The position numbers and the translations under genes are program-made. Of a stretch of DNA of 64,000 nucleotides, positions 22,701 to 35,958 are shown in pieces (position 1 is the first letter of the stretch; every line of letters starts with the position of its first letter). Below the pieces are notes generated by a model. It saw only the letters and a program-made list of their open reading frames with translations, did not search any database and was not told where the DNA came from. Source of the stretch: Trichoderma breve (lineage: Eukaryota > Ascomycota > Sordariomycetes > Hypocreales > Hypocreaceae); the NCBI RefSeq assembly GCF_028502605.1, contig NC_079232.1, positions 5,952,001-6,016,000 on the forward strand, given 5' to 3'.

Positions 22701-23385
22701 ATAGCTGTACCGGATAGGAGGTACTGAGGTGTGAATAGGAGAAAAGAGAAACCTCTGACTGGCGACAAGAGAAGACGGAGATGTCGTCTCCAACTCATCT
22801 GCATCAACCCCAATCCTCGCAGTTTGGCAGTCCTCGGTCTATCCTGGCACTGTCGACCCTGAACTTCAATTTTTTTTAGCGCCTGCTAGCCCCCTAACCG
22901 GCTGCATCTATCACGCCCAATCGCCTCAAGGGCTCTGAAAAAAACGTTCCGGCCGCCTGCTGCTGCTTCGTACCTAATACCTGTGGCACGGTGCTAAATT
23001 CCCGTCATTGTGAAAAGGCTCAACAAACAATCTTTCATCACCGCTTTGTGCCGCCACTTTCTGCCTGGCCAAATTCTTTCTCCCGTCTCGTTGCGCCAGC
23101 CTCAGTCGGCCTGCGTGTGTTTGAAAACCGATATTCCAGATCGTTGCTCGTCATAGTCGCTGCGGATCGCCACAACGGTTATTTCTGATCTAATTTTTTT
23201 TTTTTTGCATTTTCATTTTTACTATTGGGTGGGCAGCTGGTGCTGGATAGATGCCCCGCCATCGGGTCCTCCCAACCTAACACCAAAAGTTGTTCTGCTG
23301 AGCCCGCCTTTCTTCTACTCTCCTCCGCGCCAACGACAACAACACCCCTCTGTGTTGTCGTCCGCTCCTCTTTATACCCCCAAAT
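19730..23385. other. gene-free interval
   Basis: About 3.7 kb. The first 400 bp are probably the 3' UTR of the RfeG-like gene. The remainder holds only short overlapping frames. TACTCCGTA-like strings cluster at 22615-22650 and 22416-22434. The stretch 22990-23385 is CT-rich and probably is the promoter and 5' UTR of the importin gene. Confidence 0.5.
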
Positions 23386-26300
23386 ATGGAATTTGCAACT
23401 GTCAGGGCCTTGCTGGCGGCCAGCTTGGACACAAACGCCGACAGCAGGCGACGTGCTGAGCTGCAGCTGAAGCAGGTGAGTTTTCCAGAACCATCTTTTG
23501 TGTCCCTCCACTGCCACCGCCCGCCATCCGAAGCGTGAATACAGCGGCGGAAAAAAAAAAAAAAAAGAGAAAGGCAGCGAGGGGGAGAGGCTGCCCTCGT
23601 TCAAATACTCGCGGAATAGACACAAAAGTTTTTTTTGTTGCTTTTACGCTCCAGTTGGGCCTCTGATGCTAATGCGCTTTTCTGTTTCGTTGCCTTTAGG
23701 TCGAGGATCATGCGGGTTTCCTGATCTGCCTGCTCGATGTCTTGGAAGCAGAGCAGGACGCCAGTGTCCGCCTTGCCAGTACGTCGTCGCTGCCCCTCCT
23801 TTGTTCCCTTTCCGAAGACAAGATACCACGGCGAGTCGAAGAGAAGAGAAGAGGAGACAGGGGAAAACATGAGGAGACGAAAGTAAAACTGAGGACTAAC
23901 AATTGTCTCTTCAGCCGTTATCTACATCAAGAACCGAGTGAACCGCTCTTGGTACCAAGCCGAAGGCATTCCCTCCGAAAGCTCAATAGCCGAAGATGAA
24001 AAAGTCCGGATCCGAGACCGTTTGGTGCCCATCTTGGCTTCCTCCGAGGGGCTCGTCCGCCAGCAGCTTATTCCCGTTCTGCAGCGCATTCTGCAGTGTG
24101 ATTTCCCTAGCCGGTGGCCGCGATTCCTGGAATTTACCTTGGAGCTGTTGAACACCAATAATGCGAACTCTGCGCTGGCTGGTTTGCAGTGTCTCCTTGC
24201 CATATGTCGTGCTTTCCGATACAAGTCCAACGAGAGCCAGGACCGACAGCACTTCGACAACATTGTTGAAGCCAGTTTCCCGCGACTCTTGGCCATCTGC
24301 AATGAGCTGGTGAACCAAGAAAGCGACGAGGCTAGCGAGATGCTGCACCTGGCTCTCAAGGCATACAAACATGCCACCTGGGTATGAATACCCCCGTCTG
24401 CTCTCTCCCCTCCCATTCCTAGAGAGTGGACTCATGTTCAAACCCAAGTTCCGGAGCTGACAATATCCTTGCACGTCTAGCTTGAGCTCTCACCGTACTT
24501 GCGACAGGACCAGGTCAACATCGCCTGGTGCACCGTCTTCCTTCAAACCGTTTCAAAGGCTCTTCCTGCCTCCGTTGTGATGAGCGATGTTACCGACCGA
24601 GAAAAACATCACTGGTGGAAGGCCAAGAAGTGGGCCTATTTCAACCTGAACCGTCTTTTCATTAGGTATTTGAAGCTCGCCAAAACCCTTGTGTTTGATC
24701 TCTCCACTTGGTAATGGAGGGGCGAAGCAAATAAATATACGAACAAGCAGGCTGACAGCTACATTTCTAGACACGGAAACCCTACGAGCCCAGGCAAACA
24801 AGATGGAGCTGTTCAGTTCGCGAAAAACTTCACCAACACTATCGCCCCTGAAATCTTGAAGCATTATCTTCAGGAAATCGAGAAATGGGTAGCCAAGACC
24901 TCTTGGCTTAGCCGACCTTGTCTGTCCTACATCCTAGTGTTCCTCGACGAGACGGTACGGCCCAAGGAGATGTGGGTGCACTTGAAGCCGCACCTGACTA
25001 ACCTCGTTACGCACTTCGTATTCCCGGTTCTCTGCCTGTCGCCGGAAGACGTCGAACAGTTCGAAGAGGAGCCGGAGGAGTACCTTCACCGAAAACTGAA
25101 CTACTTTGAGGAGGCGTCCGCCCCCGATGTTGCAGCGACAAATTTCCTGGTCAACCTTACAAAGAACCGCCGAAAGGAGGTTTTCGAGATTCTCAAATTC
25201 GTCAACGCTGTCGTTAACGAGTATGAGCAATCTGCCGATGACAAGAAGAACCACATTGCAAAGGAGGGTGCTCTCCGGATGATTGGAACCCTGGCTCCCG
25301 TCATTCTCGGAAAGAAGAGTCCTATTGCCGACCAGGTCGAATATTTCCTCGTCCGATATGTCTTCCCAGACTTCACCAGTCCCTTGGGCTACCTCCGAGC
25401 CCGAGCTTGCGATACTATCGAGAAGTTTGAACAGCTCAACTTCCAGGACCAGAACAACCTGCTCACCATCTACCGCAACATCCTGGACTGCATGGCAGAC
25501 CCGGCACTCCCCGTTCGTGTCACTGCCGCCCTAGCGCTGCAGCCATTGATTCGACACGAAGTTATCCGAACAAGCATGCAGCAGAGCATTCCCACTATTA
25601 TGCAGCAGCTGCTGAAGCTGGCCAACGAAGCCGATATCGATGCCTTGGCTAACGTTATGGAAGATTTCGTCGAGGTATTCGCTACTGAGCTCACTCCCTT
25701 CGCCGTCGCCTTGTGCGAGCAACTTCGCGATACCTATCTTCGCATTGTGCGCGAGCTGCTTGAGAAGGAGAGCAAGGCCGGGGATGATGGTGAACTGTAC
25801 AATGATTATGACGACAAGAGCATAACTGCTCTTGGTGTGTTGCAGACCATTGGGACTCTTATCCTTACGCTGGAAAGCACCCCAGATGTTCTCCTTCACA
25901 TTGAAGCGGTTCTCATGCCTGTGATTCAAATAACACTGGAGAACAAGCTGTACGACCTCTACAACGAAGCATTTGAAATCATTGACAGCTGCACCTTTGC
26001 CGCCAAGGGCATCTCTCCCAACATGTGGAAGGCATTTGAGCTCATCCATACCACCTTCAAGGCTGGAGCTGAATACTATCTCGAAGATATGCTCCCCGCA
26101 TTGGACAACTTTGTCCAGTACGGCGCGCCTGCCCTGGTCCAGAACCCGGAATACGTCCAGGCTCTCTATTCCATGGTGGCCGACATGTTCAGTGACACTG
26201 TAGAGGGAGGCGTTGAGCGAATTTGCGCCTGCAAGTTGGCTGAGGCTATGATGCTAAGCCTTCGGGGCAGCATCGACAGCTGTGTGGAGGGCTTCATCAA

Positions 26301-27360
26301 CATGGCCATGAACATCTTGGCTGGCCAAGAGGTCAAGGTGAAGAGCTACAAGATTCATCTGATGGAAATGGTTATCAACGCTGTGCACTACAACCCCATG
26401 CTCACCCTGCAGGTTCTGGAGACCAACGGCTGGACGAATAGGTTTTTCAGCCTATGGTTTGGCAGTATGTCGTCCTTCAGCAGGGTTCATGATAAGAAGC
26501 TCTGCATTGTGGCCATTTCCGCCCTTCTCGGCCTCAACCATGATCAAGTTCCCGCCAGCATCTCTGTCGGATGGCCACGGCTGCTCCAGGGCATCACGGA
26601 ACTCTTCCGAACATTGCCTAGCGCCATGAGGAGTATGTCCTCCTGCTTCCCCCCCTTTTTTTCTCCAATTTGTATATCTCAACGCTAACCGTTGAAAACT
26701 AGATCGAGAGGATGCCCTGCGCGACGATTTCACTCTGGATGCTGGCTATGATTATGTCGACGAAGACGAGTGGGACGAGAGAGACGTGGCTTGGAACGGA
26801 GATGAGGAGGCTGGCTCTGCTGGTGACGACGAGTCTCCAGAGACCAAGGATGAGAGCGCTGCCTATCTTGAGTTCCTTAATGAAGAGGTTAGTTTCCAAC
26901 CCCCCCCACGAGCAGAACCCCTCCCGAGTACTGCACCGGCTAACAATAAGCTTTCATTCAGGCACAAAAGTTCAGTCGTGTGATTGACGACGACGATGAG
27001 GAGGAGCTCGGAGAGGACAGCGTTCTTCTCGAATCGCCACTGGACAAGATTGAGCCATACCAGCTCTTCAGGGCAACTTTGTTGAGTGAGTAGACTGTTA
27101 TGACCTGCCACCCCTGTGGCTATGATGCATTAGCGCAAGCACTCCTTTTCCTGTTGCTAACCAATGATACCCAATTCACAGAGATGCAACAAGACCAACC
27201 CCAATTTTACGCAAACCTCGCCAGCCACCTTTCTGGCGAGGAGCAAGGCCTCATTCAGGACATTATTGTCAAGGCGGAAGAGGTAGCCCAGGCGCAGCTC
27301 CAAGCACAGCAGGCTGAGATGATTGCTCCGCATGCCGCCGCTAATGGCGGTGCCAACTGA
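23386..27360 (+). CDS. importin-beta family karyopherin, importin-7/8 type (Nmd5/Sxm1-like)
   Basis: This nuclear import receptor binds RanGTP and carries cargo through the nuclear pore. Eight exons give 1056 residues: 23386-23475, 23700-23778, 23915-24381, 24481-24665, 24771-26632, 26703-26887, 26962-27085 and 27182-27360. All introns are GT-AG and phases agree. The N-terminus (residues about 1-100, including RRRAELQLKQ, VRLATVIYIKNRVNRSW and LVRQQLIPVLQRIL) is the importin-beta N-terminal domain. HEAT-repeat helices fill the rest; KKWAYFNLNRLF, FVFPVLCLSPEDVEQFEEEP and GALRMIGTLAPVI resemble importin-7/8 and yeast Nmd5/Sxm1. An acidic patch near the C-terminus (YDYVDEDEWDERD ... DDDDEEELGED) is a known feature of importin-7/8 that contacts basic cargo. 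The length agrees with the 1038-residue human importin-7. The two yeast paralogues cannot be separated here. Confidence 0.92.
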
Positions 27361-28545
27361 AAGCGGACGATTTGTGATTCATAGGATGGGAAACATTGGA
27401 TGAAAGAACATCTTGTATGGATGCTGCTTTGTGGGGACTCATGCAATTACAACCCAGTGTCTCGGGCAAGCAAGCGTTACTGTTTATGAGGAGATGAACT
27501 TGATGATATTCCCCTGGCATGAACTGATACGAGAGTGGGAGAAGGTGGGAAGTGAAAAAAAAGAAGAAGAAGAAGAAAAAAAAAAAAAGAAAAAACAAGA
27601 AAAATGGGAGCAGAGACAAACGAGGAAAAAAAAGAACTCTAGACAATGCAAAAAGCGGCTGATGAGGGAGAGGACTATCAAAGATGGCGGAGGAATGAAA
27701 AGAGAACAGCCGAAAACCCCCCCGGCGTAATGAAAGGTAAGTCTTGCAGAAGGAAGGCAACACGGCTGCTGTGATTTGAACAGTAGCGCAAGAGGAAAGA
27801 TTATTTGGATGGGGAATTTATTTTTATTTATCATTTTTTCCGTGACTCAGGCGCAGGCTGGTGATTTGCGGCCATTTCGAAAGAGCACATAAGGCATTGG
27901 CAGGCGGTGTTGATGTGCGGCTGATTATACAGAGAAGAGGGCACAATCAAGTATGTAGTAGGTAGCTCGATAGGTACACAGATGTATGCATCGCGCATCG
28001 TATGTGCAAATTTTAGTATTTATATTCACAGCCAGGGCGTCGGCAATCAAGAGAAGGGGCCCAAGATAGTTGAGTAGCAGAGTTGTGTCGAGTTGAAGTT
28101 CCATGTCGTTGAGGTCTGTTATCAACACTGATAAGCCATCAACAGCAGCCGCTTCGGCGGGCTCCGACCGCAAGAGCCACTGTTCACCGGGCTCATCCCC
28201 GCTGTAGGCCACTAGAAGCTCGGATAAGCTCCAGGGCTGCTTTTGATTGGCACGACAGCGCAATCATGCCCCTCTCACCGGCCGGTTTAGGCTTAGGAGC
28301 TGGCCACATGGTCTCAATTCTATTACCTAAAGCACAGAGCATCATAGGTACCCAACTTTCCGTCTGTACGACTCACCACATGTCATGTGCAGTCAAGCTC
28401 CCTTCAGTCACTCTTCATCTTCATCTTTGCATCTCTTCTGCTTCTGCTGCTTCCGTTGTTACTCACCTTTCTTCCGTCTCTCTCTCATCCTGCTACCCGC
28501 CGCCTAAATAGAGCCCAATTGAAACAACATCGAATCGATTGAGCG
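27361..28545. other. spacer with purine tract
   Basis: About 1.2 kb. A GAA/A-rich purine tract at about 27555-27610 gives lysine/glutamate and phenylalanine/serine pseudo-frames. The rest covers the importin 3' end and the ISN1 promoter. No gene is supported. Confidence 0.5.
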
Positions 28546-30281
28546 ATGACGACCCGGTACCGTGTTGAGTGTAAGTCTGCCCAAATCATCTCCCTTCCAC
28601 CCCCTCAATGCCTTTCGTTACACAAAATTAGAGAGGTGATGTGAGTATACAGAAGGGAATATTGAGAGACTGACAAAATCTATAGACGCCCTCAAGACCC
28701 ATAGACGGGATCAGTTCATTGGTATGTTGCTTATGGGATGAAAATGTCTGTGGGTGCCGGCCTTTTGATACCCGAGATCTTGTCATAGCCAACATTCGGG
28801 AGGCCTATTTTGGAGTTTTTTTCGAGTCAATTCAGTAAACTAACACATCACCTTGGGATTGTGCCAGAATGGATAAAGGGCCTCTTGGCTGTGCCATTTG
28901 TGCTGTACTCCCAGCCCACGGGAGTGTTTGGCGATGACACCAACGTGGCCAAGATGGCCGAGGAGGCCCACAGACGCTACGCAGAGATTATGAGAGATGT
29001 CGAGCTGATGATTGACGATCACAGTCAGTATTACGACCTCTCACCCTTTTTTTTGTTCACATATACTGATTTAATACCATCAAATAGTCGCCCGCCAGAA
29101 CCAGGACCGCGTGCTGCCTTCCAAACTTGGAATGCTGGTGCCAACTGCAGGTCCTTTCTTCACACGACTGCCCCTGGAGGCAGCGTTCAAATACCAGGAC
29201 CGGAAGCGATACATGTCGTCCAGACGATATGTAGCCCCTTCTTTCAACGATGTGCGCCTGGTTCTCAACTCAGCCCAAATAATGGCTGTGACGAATGGTG
29301 CTCTTCAGTTGGCTACTTTTGATGGTGATGTTACGCTGTATGACGATGGACAGAGCTTGGAACCATCAAGTCCCATCATTCCACGTCTGCTAGGTATAAT
29401 ATTCTCTTCTTTCAACATACTAATTGATATGGAAATAATAATGATGAGCGAGATTGCTTACACGCTTTATAGACCTCTTGCGCAAAAACATCAAGATCGG
29501 CATTGTGACAGCTGCTGGCTATACCACCGCAGACCGGTACTATGGTCGTCTCCATGGCTTACTTGATGCCATTGCCACCTCCACAGACCTTGACCCTATT
29601 CAGAAGCAGAATATCGTCATCATGGGCGGTGAGGCCAATTATCTCTTCGAATACGAGCCATCTTCACCATACCGGCTGGCCCCTGTTCCGCGGCCAGAGT
29701 GGTTGACGCCAGACATGGCGGCCTGGTCCGAGGCGGAAATCACGGCCCTTCTGGATGTCGCCGAGTCAGCGCTTCGGGACTGTGTCCGCACGATGAACCT
29801 ACCGGCCATTATAGTTCGAAAGGATCGCGCCGTGGGAATCGTTCCCAACCCTCCCGAAATCCGCATTGCACGAGAGAGCCTGGAAGAGACAGTATTGGTG
29901 GTACAGCGTATCCTGGAACTAACCGCCCTTGGTACTCCTTCGCAACAGGCCGGCCAAGGCGCGCAGGGCCGCCGCGGAGTTCCCTTTTGCGCTTTCAACG
30001 GCGGCCGTGATGTCTTTGTTGACATTGGTGACAAGAGCTGGGGTGTGACTGTCTGCCAGCAGTGGTTCGGAAGACGCAATGGGGCAACCACTGGAGCCGA
30101 TGCAGCTCTGACGGCCATCAAGGGCGAAAACACCCTCCACGTGGGAGATCAGTTCTTGAGCGCCGGATCAAACGACTTCAAGGCGCGGAGCGTGGGAACC
30201 ACAGCATGGATCGCAAGCCCGGCAGAGACTGTGGAGTTACTGGATGAGCTGGCAGATTTGATGCAGAAGAAGCTTTCATGA
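28546..30281 (+). CDS. ISN1: IMP-specific 5'-nucleotidase
   Basis: ISN1 hydrolyses IMP to inosine and phosphate in purine salvage. Five exons give 443 residues (yeast Isn1 has 450): 28546-28570, 28686-28721, 28868-29023, 29088-29393 and 29473-30281. The first two exons are only 25 and 36 nt, but the joined protein (TTRYRVEYALKTHRRDQFIE, then WIKGLLAVPF) reads through as the conserved Isn1 N-terminus. The HAD-type nucleophile motif TFDGDVTLYDDG contains D151 and D153. Other conserved blocks are PSFNDVRLVLNSAQ, IGIVTAAGYTTADRYYGRL, CAFNGGRDVFVDIGDKSWG and HVGDQFLSAGSNDFKAR, the last containing the Mg-binding Asp. Introns are 64-146 nt with GTAAGT, GTATGT, GTCAGT and GTATAA donors. It is a soluble cytosolic enzyme with no targeting signal. 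Confidence 0.95.
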
Positions 30282-32940
30282 GGTTGTGATATTTCCTAGA
30301 CGAGCGTGAAATTGTCTCATCTGTGTATGGAAAGCGGTGTAATGCATTTTCTAGAGGACCGTCTTTTTAGCCATGTTCTGGATATTATTTTGATGGAACA
30401 TTGTCAGAGGCGCCTTGGATATCACGTTTGAACGAATTTGGTGGTTTATTATCGCCATCACTGTTTGGGCTATGGTATGAAGTTTGGAATTTCGATATAA
30501 ATTTCTAATTGCATTTTCTAATTCCCACAACCATGCTGTTATATATTCCTACTGACGATGTGCAGACTGTCCAAGTCAAGAGACTCTCCGGGGATTTCCG
30601 TTTGATAGCATTTCTCCATGGCATACAGACATCCAGGCTCTCCATGTAGACTAGATACACCTAGAAGGGCTTTTGCATGAAATCTCAGATTATTACAAAG
30701 AGCCGGCTCAATGTTGGTTGAGACTCCAGAACCTTCCATCTTTGCGTGGAAGAATGCATTAGAGGGTGAGCTGGCACGGAAGCAAGCTTCCGGCCAGAAT
30801 GAGCTGGCAATGTAAATAGCCACCTTTTGTTGAGCTGCTTCAGCAAGCAGCCTTTTGTTGAGCTGATAGCTTAAGCTGGAACTATATATTCCAGTAAAGT
30901 AGCTAGATAGTTGCAAACCATCTTGCACCTTTTGTTTTCTCAAGTCCTTAGTCTCAATTGACGGGAATAAAGTCCATCTTGCTGTGCCGTCATATCGATT
31001 TCGCATTGATACCACATGACCGCAGACCGCAGATCTCATTTTGGCAAATAGCGTACTTCTCCATGTTGAATCTCACCCACCCGGGGATTTTTTAATCTGA
31101 TCGGCGGTAGGGCTCTGAGCTGCCAGCATGTGCATATCGGCCGATTGATGAAGGTCCACCGAGACATGAATTTTACCAAAACCCTTGTCGGGTCAATGGA
31201 GGCCGTAAATGTGAGCCCATGTGGCAGCATCGGGAAAATCATTGCCGGGTACCTCGCTGATTACTGCCGTTGTTGCGGAGCGATCCAAAGGCCAGGATGG
31301 ATCAGATCGACAAATCCGATTGCCAACAATGGATGTGATGGCCGGCACTGTTGCTAGCCCAACGGTTGAGCTTGATCATCACCGCTCCAAACATCTGTCT
31401 CTCATTACTCGCGGGCGATGATGCACACCAAACATTCACCCGCCTGATATTAACCACCGCAAGCTCATCTTGTCGGATATTGACAAGAATCTCGTCCGCA
31501 TCGTCGGCCGCACGAATCGGCCATTACATGCAGCTCATCTTGTCCCCACGGAACCAGAGGAGCTTTCTTCGCTCTTTTTCTTTCCAGCTCCTTCTGCCTT
31601 GTGGAGTAGTTCCTCAGTACGGCAGTGAAGACGCACAAAACAGCGAGCTGTCGATCAGCGGTGGATACGAGAACGGAGCGCATGAGTCGGGTCCGCATAC
31701 TAACTTGCGGCAAAGTTGAATTTTTTCGGATTACTATCACAGTTTTCGTGGCGTTCGCTATTGTTTGACTATGCTGCTTGCTTACCTCCATGTGGCTCGA
31801 CATACAGACGTATTTGCTAATACCAACAAGTAGCAATCCCTGAAAGAGCCCGCGTCGGTGATATGCCAAGAACACCGTCGTCTTGGTATTAGGCAGTCAA
31901 ATAAATGTATAGGTAGTCGGTGGTCAGCTTATAGAGAAGGTATTCAATATCGAAGTGTTGTATACATTGTAGGTTGCATGCTGTCGATAAGGAATCACGT
32001 GAAGTATTGTTGACAAGGAGGAGGAAGGACGTACTCGTAGATTCCACTCATCGCCAACATTTTTCCATCAAGCACCAACAAACCAACAAGGTCATTTCAT
32101 CACAAACCTCCAATCATCGCACGAATCCGTATTCCCACATCTTCATCCCCTAGACAGCTGAACTAACAGGCCAAGCATCTCCCCTGCTAGCCATGCCAAT
32201 AGCCCCAATGGCCTTCTGCCGATGCCAATTCCACCAAAGCCAACCTAATCCTTAGCGCATGCCTGTCAGGCATCTCGAGCAGTTAGATCGTCTCCCACAT
32301 GGGCTTCACCTTACTCAAGATCGGCAAACTAACCACTGGCTTCACCTGCCGCCCTGGACTCGCTCAGGGCCATGTTGATCAACTCAAATACTTTCACTGC
32401 TGGATTTGACATATGGCACTTGTGAGTGGGGAGATGTGATGAAATCGGGCATGGCGCAGGCCGGCGTCAGCAATGGCGAGACCGACGACGGCTCTAATTC
32501 TCTTAACCACCGAACTATATTCAAGGTGGGCTTTTTTTTTCTTCATGGTGGCGGCGAGCTTTTAGGGTCTCGGACCCGCGGAGAGGAATCGTTATAGGTT
32601 GGACGGGAGACGGCCCATCGTGAGGCGTCCGTTTGCGCCTCGTTTTATGCCTTTTTGTTCCGTGGGCTTGGCTCTGACCTAGTCAAAACGTTCAGGATCG
32701 GGCTCTAGGAGTTTGAGCACATCAAAAGGACTGTTTCGAAGACAGCCTAGTCTAAATCAGTTCTTCAAAGGCCATCCGTTTCACTGTATTAAAGGGTATG
32801 GGGAAGGGCACTCTTCTCTAAATCGTTCATTATCTGCCTCTCTCCCAGCCACGGCCCGCAAGCCGTCACCCTTATAGTCTCTCCTTTTCCCGATCAAGTA
32901 CGGAAATCTACAGAGACTACGCCGCCACATACCACCGACC
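30282..32940. other. gene-free interval
   Basis: About 2.7 kb. Minus-strand frames at 30539-31039 and 31465-31875 exceed 130 codons but show no recognisable domain or codon pattern. A 15-bp direct duplication (CTTTTGTTGAGCTG) occurs near 30825 and 30850. The region directly before 32941 is the promoter of the membrane-protein gene. Confidence 0.45.
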
Positions 32941-34497
32941 ATGGCCACACTTCCTCCGCCTCCCGATGGGATCAATCTCGACGAGAGCAGGAGGGCTTCT
33001 ATCATGGTAACCTCGATAGTTACCTGGATTCTAGCAGTAATCGTCGTTGGGCTACGAATTTTAAGCCGTCGCATGAAGAACATTAGCCTATGGGTAGACG
33101 ACTGGCTTATTATTGCGGCTCTGGTACGTGCCTCTGATCTCTAATTTGGTGGAAGTGATGCTGATGATTACTTAGGTTCCCTCCTGTGCTCATGTCTTTG
33201 GGATGGGTGTATACGGTCAGTTTACTCCAGGAGTCAATACTTCTCCCTTTGTCTTCTTCATACAACTAATACTTCACCAGCTGTCAGCCGTGGCCTCGGC
33301 AAACACGTTTGGGCCGACCCCCCAGATGCACAATACGCGTGGGCAATTGGACTGTTCATCGCCGAATTGGGATATTTCGTGACCATTGCATGCGTTAAAT
33401 GGTCCATCCTTGCTTTCTATTGGCGTTCCTTCAAGATAAGAAGCTCTGTCAAAATTCCTATCTACATCCTAGCCGTCATAGTCCTGCTGTGGGCTACTTC
33501 TGTCGTGAGTCTTTGAGCTTGGAATGCAAGTAGAAGCCATCAAGAATTTGCTAACCATCATTTATAGATCCTTGTGACTATCTTCCAATGCCAACCTACC
33601 AGTGCTTGGTGGAACCGCTTCAACCCGACGCATCCTTTACGGCCAGACCAATACAAATGTACCGTGGATTCGGTCAAATTTTTCTACGGAAATGCAATCC
33701 CAACTATAGTCACCGACGTTTTGATGCTCGCTTTGCCTCTCCCATATATCACAAAACTGCAGCTTCCCAAGGGGCAAAAATGGGCTCTCGCAGGAATTTT
33801 CCTCGTGGGACTCTTGTAAGTGGCTAATATCTCTCTCCCTACCTTGACCTTTGCTTCCTCGTCACTGGGATATCTGACCAATGTACAGTGTCACGATCGT
33901 CTCCATTGTGCGTCTTCACTACCTTCTCCAAGGTAATTTGACCAGTCCGGATATCACCTGGAATTTCGTCGATATTGCTCTTTGGTCTGTTCTCGAAGGA
34001 AACGTAGCCATTTTCTGCGGTAAGTAAACACTGATACACCCAATATCACTATCGGCATCATCGGAAATCACTATTCAACTATTTGGTGACTAATTCTTTG
34101 TCATTGTATAGCTTGCCTTCCCTTCTTGAGGCCAGTACTAAGCAGATTCACCTTTGGCATCTTCAGCCTCTCGTCGCTCCCTTCAAAGACGCAGCAGCCG
34201 TCGAGTGGTACATTAAGGATGAGCCTTCATCACAGGGATGCTCCCCGAACTTGGCAAAGAGATAGCCGGTTCGTGACCGCAACTTCTCATTCCAGAGCGT
34301 ACAGCACCGCCAACGAGACGGATGAGCATCCGTTTGCGCATCTTACAGACGATGGCTCGGAGCATAGCGTGCCTGTCAAGGAGACGTCGGACGTACCACG
34401 CATCGAGCTCACAAATGTCTCTGTAGGAGGAGACGTCGTCCAGCCCAGCGGCATAGTCATTACGCGCGAGTTCCATCTACAGCATCAAGACGTATAA
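32941..34497 (+). CDS. fungal rhodopsin-fold integral membrane protein (PTH11-like, no CFEM)
   Basis: Six exons give 403 residues: 32941-33123, 33176-33215, 33281-33504, 33568-33815, 33889-34019 and 34112-34497. Introns are 52-92 nt, all GT-AG, and phases match. The N-terminal 300 residues hold seven hydrophobic helices. Family hallmarks are visible: LWVDDWLIIAA after helix 1, SRGLGKHVW, VKWSILAFYWRSF in helix 3, FQCQPTSAWW, a Cys before VDSVKFFYGN, IVTDVLMLALPLPYI and the IFCACLPFLRPV segment. This is the fungal rhodopsin-like domain shared by PTH11-type receptors; members lack the retinal lysine and include candidate GPCRs. There is no N-terminal CFEM domain. The cytosolic tail of about 110 residues is Ser/Thr-rich and disordered. 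Ligand and signalling partner are unknown. The gene converges on the aldo-keto reductase with 365 bp between stops. Confidence 0.9.
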
Positions 34498-34862
34498 ACG
34501 AAATTCCATGGCCCATTATACCTTTCATATGTATATATTGCATACGGGGTACTTACGGCAGTAAGTACTCTACGACTGCATCTACTGATGCTCTTTGTAT
34601 ATATTTTTCTCATGACCTTCTGTGGGGACATTTACTGTTAGCGTTTGCTGGCTGTCCCTTATCTTATGACGTTCCAAATTGTCACGACATGGAATGGCAA
34701 TGTGTCCAAGTGCTCAATTAGGAGCTTGGATATTCAAATACCTAATCTTAATGCTATCCAACATCAAATTCTGAAACATCCTCTCCACTGAAAACAATCA
34801 TGAACCAATCGTTCATCATTTTGTTGAGATAGACGTTGCTTTTGTCTTGTTATGACTTGCAA
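34498..34862. other. shared 3' spacer between convergent genes
   Basis: This 365-bp AT-rich spacer separates the stop codons of the membrane-protein gene and the reductase gene. It must hold both polyadenylation regions. A TACGG/GTACTTACGGC cluster lies at 34541-34575. Confidence 0.6.
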
Positions 34863-35958
34863 TCAACCAAATACCTTGCGGGTGTTCTTCAAGTTGTCAA
34901 TTACCTCCTCATTCTTAACTAGCTCCCAAAGCTCGTCGATACGTTGAACAATCCATGGTTCCAGTGGGCCGCCCTCTAGTTCTTTCATTGTGTCGGCCAG
35001 TTGGTCCGAGGTTGAAGCACCGATAATCATCTCATCGCCTGAGTGGCTCTTGAGACCAGAGTGATGTCTCACCCATCTATACGCCAGGCCAGCTCGGCTA
35101 ACGCCCGATTTCTCAGACAATGCTCCAAACTCTCCAAGCATCTTCATATATGACGGCTTGTAGAAGAGGCCACGTGAAAATTTACCAGTCGCCGTGTCGG
35201 GATTCCAACTCCCCAGGCCCTGTTCGATGTACTCAGGAGTCTTAGCTAGGAAGCCACCTGCCATGGGGGAATATGCCTGGATGGAAAATCCGAGCTTCCG
35301 CAGCATTGGAAACAGCTCAGTTTCATGGTGACGAGCAGCAAGGCTATAACTGGTTTGAAAAACACTCGGCAACACATAGCCCTTTGACTTGGCAATGTCG
35401 TAGATGCTGAGGATCTGCTCGCGACTAAAGTTGGAGATGCCGAACCTCTCAAAGCTTCCCTTTTCATAGAGCTTCTGAATAGCTTCCATTTGCTTCTCAA
35501 ATGAGACAGTTTCATCGGCTCCGTGAAGGAGGTACGTTCGCACCTGGAAGAGGTGTCAGAAATCTAGAAGCCAGACAGAAGTACTTGGGAGGTTGGCTAT
35601 ACTCTTTGAGTCTGCAGTGCCGCCAAACTCTGTTCAGCCGACTCTTCAATCTTGTCCGCAAAGCCACTTGCAAAGCCCGTTGGCGCCTTGGTATCAACAG
35701 AAAAGTCTGGACCCAAGTGTAAACTTCCAATAGCCATCTCTGATGCTCCACCTCCCTGCCATAATGCATTAGTGCTTCTTCCTAACGAACCGACAAGTAG
35801 ATGAGCCCAAGACTGAGTCTTACATATAATCTAGCTGTGTCTAGAATTGAAATGCTGTGAGTACGCATAATGGAAATGATGCTCTGTAGTTTGGCTTCAT
35901 CGCTTGGGAACCAGGTATGAGTCCCCACAGACAAGGTGATAGGTGATTCTTCAGACAT
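34863..35958 (-). CDS. AKR7-type aldo-keto reductase (aflatoxin-aldehyde-reductase family)
   Basis: This is an NADPH-dependent carbonyl reductase with a TIM-barrel fold. Three exons on the minus strand give 322 residues: 35958-35824, 35755-35603 and 35543-34863. Introns are GTAAGA...CAG and GTATAG...CAG. The catalytic tetrad is complete: D40 and Y45 (ILDTARLYGGG), K68 (DTKAP) and H103 (LLHGADE). FGISNFSREQI, VFQTSYSLAARHHETELFP, YSPMAGGFL and the cofactor-site MIIGASTSDQL plus GPLEP are typical of the AKR7 branch. The natural substrate cannot be read from sequence; members reduce dialdehydes and other reactive carbonyls. No polyketide or other biosynthetic genes are adjacent, so a stress or detoxification role is more likely than a pathway role (inference). 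A GC-rich element cluster lies 240-360 bp upstream. Confidence 0.92.

Noticed and set aside
27341..27834. Minus-strand and plus-strand frames downstream of the importin gene
   Set aside because: They are products of the GAA/poly-A tract and overlap the importin 3' UTR.
34863..35958. Secondary-metabolite cluster around the aldo-keto reductase and the DUF1772 gene
   Set aside because: The two genes are about 17 kb apart and no polyketide synthase, peptide synthetase or terpene cyclase is present in the window.
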